15,000 nucleotides of DNA from Halisarca cf. caerulea (Eukaryota > Porifera > Demospongiae > Chondrillida > Halisarcidae), in the NCBI GenBank assembly GCA_963170055.1, contig CAUJGJ010000082.1, positions 1,335,001 through 1,350,000 of the forward strand, read 5' to 3'. The notes under the pieces were generated by a model. The model was not told where the DNA came from, did no database searches, and was given only the letters and a program-made list of their open reading frames with translations. Made by a program: the position numbers and the translations under genes. Numbering within the stretch: position 1 is the stretch's first letter; each line of letters opens with the position of its first letter. Positions 8,260 through 15,000 of this stretch are shown here, piece after piece.

Positions 8260-9585
8260 TTAACACGGCAACTCCTCAACAAAGGACTCCTGCGGTCTGA
8301 GAAGAAGTTTCAGCGTCACTTCTTTTGCACGCTTGAAGAAATCCTTCACATTGTGATCAATAATCCAAAAGCGAGCTATGATAACTCCGCTTGCTGATGT
8401 CTGCTTGATTTGAGATTCTTCTAGCACATGTGTAAACATTCCAGGACCAGTGCTTGTGAAAACATTGTCAACAATACAGCCATCTTTAGCATAGTTGTAG
8501 TCAATGAAGTCTCGTCCGGTGCCTTCACCAACTGTGTGAATGAAAAAAGTTCCTCCTATTACATCTCCATCATGATGTGTGAAGTGTGGAGGAGTTTCCA
8601 TTTTTACCTTGTCCATCTGGCCACATGCAAGGTACGCTGCTGCCTTGTACTCGCTCACGCCCCACATCTTATTGTATATATAGGTGTCGGCATACATTAT
8701 ACGACAATTGACTTCAACTAAAATGAAGTCATTGTCTCTTTTCCATGCTTCAATATCATAGAAAGTGTTGCGGAGCCCAAATCTTTGCTTCATTTCCTTT
8801 GCGAACTGGATCAATTTATCCAACGCATTCTTGTCCAGACTGAATTGAGGATATGCGTAGCAAAGCAGCTGCTTAGAGCCCGCTATTTCCTCACATGTAT
8901 TGTATACAGTGAATGTCCCACTGTCATCCACCCATGCTTCAATGCAGTATTGGTCGCACCTTTCAACCACCTCCTCCACTACGGCGATGTTCTCCACTGC
9001 CAAAGGGTATTTTGTCAGATCGAGATATTTGGAGAAGAATTCTTGATATCCAGTAAGGAAAGGAGCTACTAGAGTTCCCAGTTCAGCTAGTGCCTTTTCC
9101 ATTTCTGATTCATTGTCGATACGCGACATCCCCCAGCAGGCCATGAGAAACGGCGCCTTTAGGATACAAGGATAGCGAACTTTCTTCTTCCACTCTTCCT
9201 TGGGATCGTCAATGCCAATGTAGTCGAACCAGAGCGGAGAATTTTCCGTCTTCCTTGAGTAATACTTGTGAAGACTGCAGAAGGTGGACTCCAAGGAAGG
9301 CCCTTTCAGTCCAGTTCGTTGGCAGATAGCAGAGGCCACAACAGAGGCCATATCATGGGAGAACATGATGGCCGTTATCCCGTTCGTTTTAACATAGTCG
9401 ACAGCTCTGTCAACGTAGGAGGTCAAAAATCCTGGACGAGCTAGGTACGTCCCGTAGTCTAAAGTTGAATCGGCTTTCTCATGTTCAGAAGGATGAAGTA
9501 GATGTATTTCATACTCCTTCTTGTCGAACGTCTCAGCTTCTGAACGGTCGACTTTTAGCGGAAGAACAACAAGAATTCTTTGCAT
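8260..9585 (-). CDS. ATP-grasp family ligase, paralog 2 (441 aa, intronless)
   Basis: A complete single-exon frame ending at a TAA, with the same start (Met-Gln-Arg-Ile-Leu-Val) and the same end (Phe-Val-Glu-Glu-Leu-Pro-Cys, against ...Tyr) as paralog 1. By hand alignment about 78% of shared residues are identical. The fold's key residues are kept: Lys143, Glu216, Glu279 and Glu291-Val-Asn293-Cys-Arg295. It carries 14 residues more than paralog 1, a segment containing Asp-Tyr-Gly-Thr-Tyr-Leu-Ala-Arg-Pro-Gly-Phe near 42-53 in the N-terminal subdomain. The loop after the ATP-binding lysine differs (Met-Ala-Cys-Trp-Gly-Met against Met-Gly-Cys-Glu-Gly-Ile), as do several C-terminal loops. It is predicted to be a cytosolic ADP-forming carboxylate ligase of unknown substrate. 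The start codon has A at -3. No intron signals interrupt the frame; intronless coding in an animal genome would fit retroposition or ancient transfer from a microbe. Confidence 0.9.
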   Translation of the reverse strand: MQRILVVLPLKVDRSEAETFDKKEYEIHLLHPSEHEKADSTLDYGTYLARPGFLTSYVDRAVDYVKTNGITAIMFSHDMASVVASAICQRTGLKGPSLESTFCSLHKYYSRKTENSPLWFDYIGIDDPKEEWKKKVRYPCILKAPFLMACWGMSRIDNESEMEKALAELGTLVAPFLTGYQEFFSKYLDLTKYPLAVENIAVVEEVVERCDQYCIEAWVDDSGTFTVYNTCEEIAGSKQLLCYAYPQFSLDKNALDKLIQFAKEMKQRFGLRNTFYDIEAWKRDNDFILVEVNCRIMYADTYIYNKMWGVSEYKAAAYLACGQMDKVKMETPPHFTHHDGDVIGGTFFIHTVGEGTGRDFIDYNYAKDGCIVDNVFTSTGPGMFTHVLEESQIKQTSASGVIIARFWIIDHNVKDFFKRAKEVTLKLLLRPQESFVEELPC

Positions 9586-9624
9586 TTTCGAAAAGTCTAG
9601 CAGTAGATCGATCTATCCCGGTCA

Positions 9625-9634
9625 CTATATATGG
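9625..9634 (-). promoter_or_regulatory. TATA-like box upstream of ATP-grasp paralog 2
   Basis: On the minus strand the sequence reads CCATATATAG about 40 bp upstream of the start codon at 9585. That spacing would put transcription start close to the ATG. The genome is TA-rich, so a chance match is likely enough to keep confidence low. Confidence 0.3.
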
Positions 9635-9696
9635 AAAGGTCAATAAATCGTAGCTATTACGGTTCAAGTTATAGACTACGTAAGTGTTGAGCAAAA

Positions 9697-9756
9697 CCAT
9701 GTGACAATCATCATGTGACAACAAAAGAAGTTTTATGTCAAGAAGTGTGACATAAA
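9697..9756 (-). promoter_or_regulatory. Two M-box-like motifs and a palindrome upstream of paralog 2
   Basis: CCATGTGA (9697-9704) and TCATGTGA (9711-9718) lie 14 bp apart. Both fit the YCATGTGR site bound by MITF/TFE-type bHLH factors. Next to them is a perfect 9-bp hairpin, TTTATGTCA (9732-9740) with TGACATAAA (9748-9756), around 7 nt. All lie 110-170 bp upstream of the ATG. Function is inferred from motif and position. Confidence 0.3.
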
Positions 9757-9898
9757 TTGAGATCACAGTGACATACTAGACAAATCAGAACAACATCAAT
9801 GAAATTTAATTGTTAGCTATAGTTTGTGCATAGACACTGTAGTCAGTATAAACAAATTATGCATGGTGAAATCACCACAGCAGAGAGAATGTGTGTGT

Positions 9899-9917
9899 GG
9901 GGGGGGGGGGGGGGGGG
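9899..9917. repeat. Homopolymer run of 19 G
   Basis: An uninterrupted G19 follows GTGTGTGT. Long G runs are uncommon, can form quadruplexes and are prone to length error in sequencing, so the exact length is uncertain. Confidence 0.9.
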
Positions 9918-10826
9918 TGGCCTCACATGAAGTTAGATGGGGTATGAACCCTGGATTGTGTACCAATTTTTGGATTTTCTCTGCACCCACTGCCGCCAAC
10001 TGGGAGTATAGAGAAGAAGATCACCTACTCCATAGGAGTATCTATGATCCGACATAATAATTGGACATGCAGCAACATTGAGAACAGTATTAGATCTTTT
10101 TTATGCTGGTAACCTTAAAATATTGATCATGCCAAAATTAATTGAACTATCACAGTACATGCAAATTCCCCTACAACTTACCATGCTTGTCATTAACTCA
10201 TGCATATGCATGCAGCATTTAATTCCATTATATTTTTAGTTCTATTTGGCAATGCTTAAAAGACATTGCATATTTTGTGTGCTATTCCCTAGCTCCCACA
10301 TCACGATGTCAATTCTGTGTATACCATCTTGACTTGGAACCTTCTGATCTTCTTCGATCAGATCAATCATATTCCTTCATGTTGCAGCTCCATGAGGCAG
10401 GAGGTGCAGTTGCTTTGTAGAGGAGAAGGCCAGGCAGTATGGACACCTAGACAGCATCTATGTAGCCAATAAATAGCTGTGGAGATGTGTGGCTCATTTG
10501 GACCCAAGTGTATGTGATCCAGGCCCTAAGAGATCTCTGGCAGGCATCTCAAGATGATCATGGGAGAACATAATTAGTGAGCTAATAACCCCTCACCCCT
10601 ATGATGCTATATAAATCTGTAACTACAACTCAAGTATAACATATCTTTAAGGCTAGCATTCTGTTTTGAAGTTACTAAATGCAGTAAATATTAAGAAATC
10701 ATGCAATGGTATATAGTGTAATAAATGAAAGAATGAGCTCGGAGTCCGTAGTCCTTACAATAGTCTGGCCTCATGGAGGGCCAGGTTGATGGCACTTCCA
10801 CTGGTTTGAGGGTTTGGGAGGTCAGG

Positions 10827-10840
10827 GTTGCCAAGGAAAC
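10827..10840. promoter_or_regulatory. X-box-like (RFX) palindrome
   Basis: GTTGCCAAGGAAAC fits the RFX X-box pattern GTTnCC-nn-GGnAAC, often found near ciliary gene promoters in animals. No gene with a start nearby is visible, so it may be chance or belong to an unseen exon. Confidence 0.25.
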
Positions 10841-10962
10841 CCCACAGTTGTTATTTTGGCTAACCAGCACAGCTAGTGTGATCATGAAGGTGTGAGATGC
10901 AGCCTCCCAGGCAATCAGCTATGCTACAACTAATCGTAGCTGGCCAGAATTGATGAGTCCAT

Positions 10963-10992
10963 GGCCAGTAATGCTGTGGCCAGTAATGCTGT
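10963..10992. repeat. Tandem duplication, 15-bp unit x2
   Basis: GGCCAGTAATGCTGT occurs twice head to tail with no mismatch. Confidence 0.9.
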
Positions 10993-11057
10993 TGGAGGAG
11001 ATCGTAGGATACAGGATAATGAATATCATTATCAATGAGAACACTCCGGAAAGATCT

Positions 11058-11124
11058 CTATGAAAGGTGATGAATATCCTTACACTGTCTATGAAAGGTG
11101 ATGAATATCCTTACACTGTCTATG
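11058..11124. repeat. Tandem duplication, 31-bp unit x2 plus 5 bp
   Basis: A 31-bp unit beginning CTATGAAAGGTGATG and ending TTACACTGT occurs perfectly at 11058-11088 and 11089-11119, followed by CTATG of a third. The perfect identity suggests a recent slip. Confidence 0.9.
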
Positions 11125-11146
11125 CTATGAATGACCTTATATAGCC

Positions 11147-11192
11147 AGATACTCTAACCTAGGTGTGGGTGGTTGCGTAGGTTAGGGTATCT
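11147..11192. repeat. 15-bp hairpin
   Basis: AGATACTCTAACCTA (11147-11161) pairs with TAGGTTAGGGTATCT (11178-11192) with one G/A mismatch, around a 16-nt GT-rich loop. No T-run follows, and no role is evident. Confidence 0.7.
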
Positions 11193-11946
11193 ATGGTCCA
11201 ATGCCATGTGGGCAGTATTGCAGAGGAATGCAAAATTCAGGACATAAACCTGTGTGAATGGCTCCTTCAATTCCGCTGGTATTCCTAGACTAAGTTAAAC
11301 ATTATTTTATTGAAATGAGCATGTTTATTAGTTCTCAGATTGCAATAACTGAGCTTCATGCTTAAAAGAGGGCCAGTTAAACTGCACTTCCAATGATCCA
11401 CATGTACATGTGTGACGGGATCCACACGCAAATGAGAGGCACGTGAAACGCACTCGTGTGCATGATACACACCAGCAGCTGCATAAGGTGTGATTGTAGC
11501 ACTCCTTGAGATGCAATAATAATTATAGTTACTGTAAAGAGAGTGCATATTGTCAGTATAGGTTATAACCCACCTATGTCAATAATCACGACGCCCAGGG
11601 GCTTACATACAACAGCTTATAAACTGATGCTAGAGAGATTAGAGTTTAGCACCTCTCTTGCAATTCACCTGCATTGGAAGAGGGCACCAATTAGTTGATT
11701 GACTAGCCACAGTTAAAAAGATCTGTATTTTCCCAGCACTGCCATAGCATAGAGTGATACAGATCACATTACTACTGTTTGAAGCATACAAGCTCACCAG
11801 ATCCTGTGATGTTAGTTACTGCACATCAGTATAACATTGTATAAAATTATATTATTGCAATAAGTACTACCATCAGCAGTACATACACACTGAAACCTGC
11901 TTAGTACATACTTTAAAGGGGACACAAAATTAGTACATAATATTAG

Positions 11947-12234
11947 AGGTACTTATTATCAGGGTTGGTCTATGTACATGAGGTATACACAGGGGCAGAG
12001 TGAGGAGTACTTACTATCCAGAAGTATGTACAAACCAGGCCGTACTTACTATCATGGTTGGTTTATGTACATGAGGTATACACAGGGGCAGAGTGAGGAG
12101 TACTTACTATCCAGAAGTATGTACTAAACCAGGTACTTACTATCAGGGTTGGTTTATGTACATGAGGTATACACAGGGACAGAATGAGGAGTACTTACTA
12201 TCCAGGAGTGTGTACTAAACCAGGTACTTACTAT
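11947..12234. repeat. 91-bp minisatellite, left part (three units plus 13 bp)
   Basis: Units start at about 11947, 12037, 12131 and 12222, the last cut after 13 bp by the retroelement. The unit begins AGGTACTTACTATCAGGG and contains a second GTACTTACTATC about 60 bp in, so it has an internal half-repeat. Typical spacing is 91 bp, with one slightly longer unit. Confidence 0.95.
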
Positions 12235-13112
12235 TGGAAGAGGGCACCAGAAGTCAGAGAAGAAGTAGGCAAGAAGAATTGGCTTCCAACCTTGAGCTGA
12301 ATAACAAAATGGCAAGACATGTCGAATTTGCAAAGGAGAAGGGCTCCTCATTGTCAATATGGTTGTCTACACTGCCATTGGAAAATAATGGATTTGCTCT
12401 GCATAGAAGCGAATTCAAAGATGCCGTTGCTTTGAGGTATGGTTGGACACCTGAGAGACTCCCTCTGAAATGTGCCTGTGATACTCCATTCTCAGTTGAG
12501 CATGCCCTGAGTTGCCCAAGGGGTGCCTTTCCAACTCACAGGCACAATGAACTGAGGGACATCACGGCAACCCTCCTAGCGGAAGTATGTCCAGATGTGG
12601 GCATAGAACCGGAACTGCAGCCCGTGGATGGGTTTGTCCCCAGGTATGCAACAGCCAATGTGGAAGATCATGCTCGTGTGGATGTCAGGGCTAGAGGATT
12701 TTGGGGTTCCAATCACCAAAGCGCATTTTTTGATGTGAAGGTATTTAACCCAAGCGCACCATCCTATCGGAACACCCCAGTTGCCTCTTGCTACAATTAA
12801 CACGAGAGGATCAAAAAGAGGGCTTATGAACAGAGAATCAACGAAGTGGAGCATGGATCTTTTACTCCGCTCATCTTCAGTACATCTGGTGGAATGGGCA
12901 AGGCAGCATCAATCTTTTACAGAAGGCTTGCCTCTTTGATTGCAGAAAAAAGGCAGCAACCGTACTCCCTCACGATTCGCTGGATGAGATGCCACTTGAA
13001 TTTTTCATTGTTAAGATCATCAATCATGTGTTTAAGAGGATCTCGATACTCTAGATTCCCACAGACCCCCGATTCAATGGTCCTTGCCATACACCAATCT
13101 AAAATCTAACTG
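12235..13112 (+). pseudogene. Retroelement C-terminal domain (zinc knuckle plus PD-(D/E)xK-like endonuclease), one in-frame stop
   Basis: One frame runs through the insert, broken only by TAA at 12798-12800 after Ser-Cys-Tyr-Asn. Downstream it continues in the same frame as His-Glu-Arg-Ile-Lys-Lys-Arg through Met-Cys-Leu-Arg-Gly-Ser-Arg to a stop after Gln-Ser-Lys-Ile. Numbering from 12234, a knuckle is formed by Cys80, Cys82, His90 and Cys94, then Arg103-His104. A PD-(D/E)xK-like pair follows: Asp150 and Asp167-Val-Lys169. A Gly-Gly-Met-Gly motif lies after the stop. The layout parallels the 1349-1830 fragment, but the sequence is clearly a different lineage. There is no ATG at the left edge because the element is truncated inside its coding region; the N-terminal reverse transcriptase is missing. 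Only one nonsense change suggests a young copy. I recall many invertebrate proteins with this C-terminus, but could not search. Confidence 0.8.
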
Positions 13113-13266
13113 CACCAGATTACGTTCTGTACTACATGAATGTAATCTGAATGAACGTATTGTTTGACTCAGTAGCTCACAACAGCATACATTTTAATTC
13201 CTACTATTTCCCATGTGTTTTATCTATTATATGCTTGTAAGAACACTGTTAATGAAGAAAAAAAAA
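12235..13266 (+). mobile_element. 5'-truncated non-LTR-type retroelement insertion with poly(A) tail and 12-bp TSD
   Basis: The insert is flanked by GGTACTTACTAT at 12223-12234 and 13267-13278, a 12-bp target-site duplication. It ends in a run of nine A (13258-13266). Removing the insert with one duplication copy joins 12222-12234 to 13279-13356 and restores exactly 91 bp of the host repeat. 5' truncation, A tail and a duplication of this size are the marks of target-primed reverse transcription. Coding sequence fills 12235-13109 and is followed by a ~150-bp 3' UTR. Confidence 0.9.
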
Positions 13267-13601
13267 GGTACTTACTATCAGGGTTGGTTTATGTACATGA
13301 GGTATACGTAGGGACAGAATGAGGAGTACTTACTATCCAGGAGTATGTACTAAACCAGGTACCAACTATCAGGGTTGGTTTATGTACATGAGGTATACGC
13401 AGGGACAGAATGAGGAGTACTTACTATCCAGGAGTATGTACTAAACCAGGTACTTACTATCAGGGTTGGTTTATGTACATGAGGTATACACGGGGACAGA
13501 GTGAGGAGTACTTACTATCCAGGAGTGTGTACTAAACCAGGTACTTACTATCAGGGTTGGTTTATGTACATGAGGTATACACAGGGACAGAATGAGGAAT
13601 A
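13267..13601. repeat. 91-bp minisatellite, right part
   Basis: After the duplicated GGTACTTACTAT, the array resumes at 13279, with unit starts at 13357, 13448 and 13539, each exactly 91 bp apart. The last is cut at 13601 by the next MITE and completes at 13940-13967 (63 + 28 = 91 bp). Variation between units is mostly single bases (for example GGTACCAACTATC in one, GTATACGTAGG against GTATACACAGG). Confidence 0.95.
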
Positions 13602-13937
13602 CAGTAGAACCTCGCATATCCGGCCCCCGTAGTTACGGGCACCTCACTCAACCGGGCAGTGTTTCATACATGTACTTCTATTATCAGTGCTAATGTGGAC
13701 TGCATTATGGGTCTATAGCCGTACTATGTGGTGAATGTGTATGGGTAAGATTAGGTTAAATGATTGGTAGAAAGTATCCACTTGTCACTGCTTAAAGGAA
13801 ATTAAAGAAAAAGGTATATTTAAAGTGTGGAATGTCTCAAAGTCCACATAGGTAGTAGAGGATTCATACTTACGGGCACTTTCACAATTACGGACACCCC
13901 TTGGTCCCAAACTGCCCGGATATGAGAGGTTGCACTG
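13602..13937. mobile_element. Pogo-like MITE inserted in the minisatellite
   Basis: The 336-bp element starts CAGTAGAACCTCGCATATCC and, read from its other end, starts CAGTGCAACCTCTCATATCC. These ~23-bp inverted termini have three mismatches. TA lies on both sides (13600-13601 and 13938-13939) as the target duplication, and excision restores a 91-bp host unit. Ends of the CAGTAGAACCTC type and TA duplication are those of pogo/Tigger elements. Inside, TTACGGGCAC at about 13633 and 13871 and ATTACGGACAC at about 13888 lie in the same orientation near both ends, possible transposase-binding repeats. No coding sequence. Confidence 0.9.
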
Positions 13938-13997
13938 TACTTACTATCCAGGAGTATGTACTAAACCTGGTATTCACTAAGCCATGCAGTTCCACTG

Positions 13998-14575
13998 TAC
14001 TTGTTCTGCTCCATAGCTAAATCATGTTTGAATGGTTAATAAGTACTATATTAACATGTGCTAGTTTTCTGGGGGCATGGCGTATGCATGAGTGCGAGTA
14101 TATGTGTGAATGTATGTACTTGTGTGTAAGTGGTTGTCTGTCTGTGTATATATATGCTGGGTTCTATATCCAGTAGGGAGAGGGGGGTGCCACCCCAAAT
14201 TCTCCACCTTCCACTCCAAAACAATCCAACTGTAGTGTGAAACACTATAGAGAAGGTGCTATTTGAGTGTCAAAATCAACCTCGAATGGTCTACAATGGC
14301 CTAAAATACCACCTTAAATTAACCTGAGAACGTAAATTTTCCCTATATAAATACGACACCACATACATCACTGCCCCGCATGTGCCTAAAAGACATCCAG
14401 GGTACCCAATACATACGTATCTGCCCCCTTCCATCTGTTTACTATTGGTCCCATGGACAGTTATATACATGCTAAAAAAACCCTACTACATAGACACAAT
14501 ACACACGTTAAAACTACATGCCACACACAGCAGCCTAGCATTGTAATACTGAAGCTTCGAATTCCCCCATGCAAA

Positions 14576-14578
<3 letters not shown>
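13998..14578. other. Non-coding, with a GGGGTGCCACCCC palindrome
   Basis: No gene seen. A 13-bp near-perfect palindrome lies at about 14185-14197, and the sequence before it (14090-14150) is GT/GTAT-rich. The 64-codon minus frame here (14051-14245) has no recognisable domain. It may be part of another dispersed repeat, but I find no ends. Confidence 0.4.
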
Positions 14579-14634
<56 letters not shown>

Positions 14635-14835
14635 ATGTGTGGATTTACTTGTGTATGTGCATGTATGTGTGTGCGCGTGCATGTGTAAGTGTGTGTACAT
14701 GTGTGTGTTGCATGTGTGCGTGTGTGTGTATGTGTGTGTGTGTTGTGTGTGTGTATGTATGTGTACGTGCATGTATGTGTATATGTACATGCTAATGTGT
14801 GTGTGTGTGTTTGTATGTGTGTTTGTGTGTGTGCA

Positions 14836-14918
<83 letters not shown>

Positions 14919-15000
14919 ATGCACGTGCATGCATGCATGTGTGTGTATATTATTTATGTGTGTGCGTGTATGCATGCACGTGTGCATGTGCATGTGTACA
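14579..15000. repeat. Long GT-rich microsatellite, runs off the window
   Basis: An uninterrupted (GT)27 at 14579-14632 and about (GT)37 at 14839-14912 are joined by degenerate GTGTGTAT/GTGCATGT sequence, which continues to the window end with GCATGCACGTGCATGC palindromes. Frames of 72-157 codons on both strands through this tract encode only His-Thr or Val-Cys repeats and are not genes. Alternating purine-pyrimidine sequence of this length can adopt Z-DNA. Confidence 0.95.

Larger units (their letters stand above)
9757..11887. other. Long non-coding stretch
   Basis: No convincing gene on either strand; the longest frames (60-87 codons) show no recognisable motif. Structures inside are listed separately: a G-run, an X-box-like site, two tandem duplications and a hairpin. 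There is also a 7-bp hairpin, TCTGATC/GATCAGA, near 10345. The 10390-10560 part is less AT-rich than its surroundings and could be transcribed, but I cannot support an exon. Confidence 0.4.
11888..13997. mobile_element. Outer pogo-like MITE carrying a 91-bp minisatellite and two nested insertions
   Basis: The left end, CACTGAAACCTGC (11888), and the reverse complement of the right end, CAGTGGAACTGC (ending at 13997), resemble the pogo-like termini of the 2275-2508 element (CAGTGGAACCTGC). A TA follows the right end (13998-13999), and the left is preceded by CA, plausibly a mutated TA. The word AAAGGGGACAC near the left end echoes the AAGGACAC words of 2275-2508. Almost the entire interior is a tandem repeat, itself split by a retroelement and another MITE. 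Without those insertions the element is about 730 bp. The outer ends are imperfect, so this border call is less sure than the nested ones. Confidence 0.5.

Noticed and set aside
10691..10885. 64-codon minus frame around the X-box-like site
   Set aside because: No domain, no splice context and no similarity that I can recognise.
12576..12854. Minus-strand 92-codon frame
   Set aside because: Antisense shadow of the retroelement domain.
11947..13967. Could the regular 91-bp repeats be a CRISPR array?
   Set aside because: Whole units are repeated with no unique spacers, the context is eukaryotic transposon DNA, and no cas gene is present.
14461..14993. Minus-strand frames of 152 and 157 codons and a plus frame of 72 codons
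   Set aside because: They translate the GT/AC microsatellite into His-Thr or Val-Cys repeats; length comes from the repeat having no stops.
1..15000. tRNA, rRNA or snRNA genes
   Set aside because: I looked for B-box-like GGTTCGA words, cloverleaf symmetry and conserved rRNA blocks on both strands and found none.

Overview
The window looks like nuclear DNA of an animal. It is AT-rich, full of (TA)n and (GT)n microsatellites, short palindromic words (GCATGC, TAGCTA) and nested small transposons, with two compact intronless genes in long non-coding stretches. The mix of pogo/Tc1-type MITEs, 5'-truncated retroelement tails and intronless ATP-grasp genes fits an early-branching invertebrate, and I would guess a demosponge. 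That is inferred from style and content; no marker gene proves it.

Layout. 1-2990 is repeat territory: a 456-bp element with 40-bp terminal inverted repeats (271-726), a second MITE-like element (806-978), a frameshifted C-terminal piece of a non-LTR-type retroelement abutting (TA)n (1349-1830), a duplicated (TA)n-flanked unit (1995-2191) and a pogo-like MITE (2275-2508). 2991-9585 is a same-strand (minus) cluster of one family: two intact ATP-grasp genes of 427 and 441 aa (2991-4274 and 8260-9585), about 78% identical over their aligned part, with a frameshifted third-copy fragment between them (7249-7524). Their upstream regions differ: YY1-like motifs above the first, and a TATA-like box, two M-box-like motifs and a palindrome above the second. 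9586-11887 shows no convincing gene.

11888-13997 is the most structured part. An outer element with pogo-like ends contains a 91-bp minisatellite. That array was entered by a 5'-truncated, poly(A)-tailed retroelement (12235-13266, 12-bp target-site duplication) and separately by a 336-bp pogo-like MITE (13602-13937, TA duplication). Removing each insertion with one copy of its duplication restores the 91-bp period exactly, so the boundaries are well supported. The window ends in a long GT-rich microsatellite (14579-15000).

Function. The two ATP-grasp proteins keep the ATP-binding lysine and the Glu-x-Asn-x-Arg metal/phosphate motif, so both are probably active ADP-forming ligases that join a carboxylate to an amine or similar nucleophile. 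The substrate cannot be read from the sequence. Everything else recognisable is transposon-derived or simple repeat.
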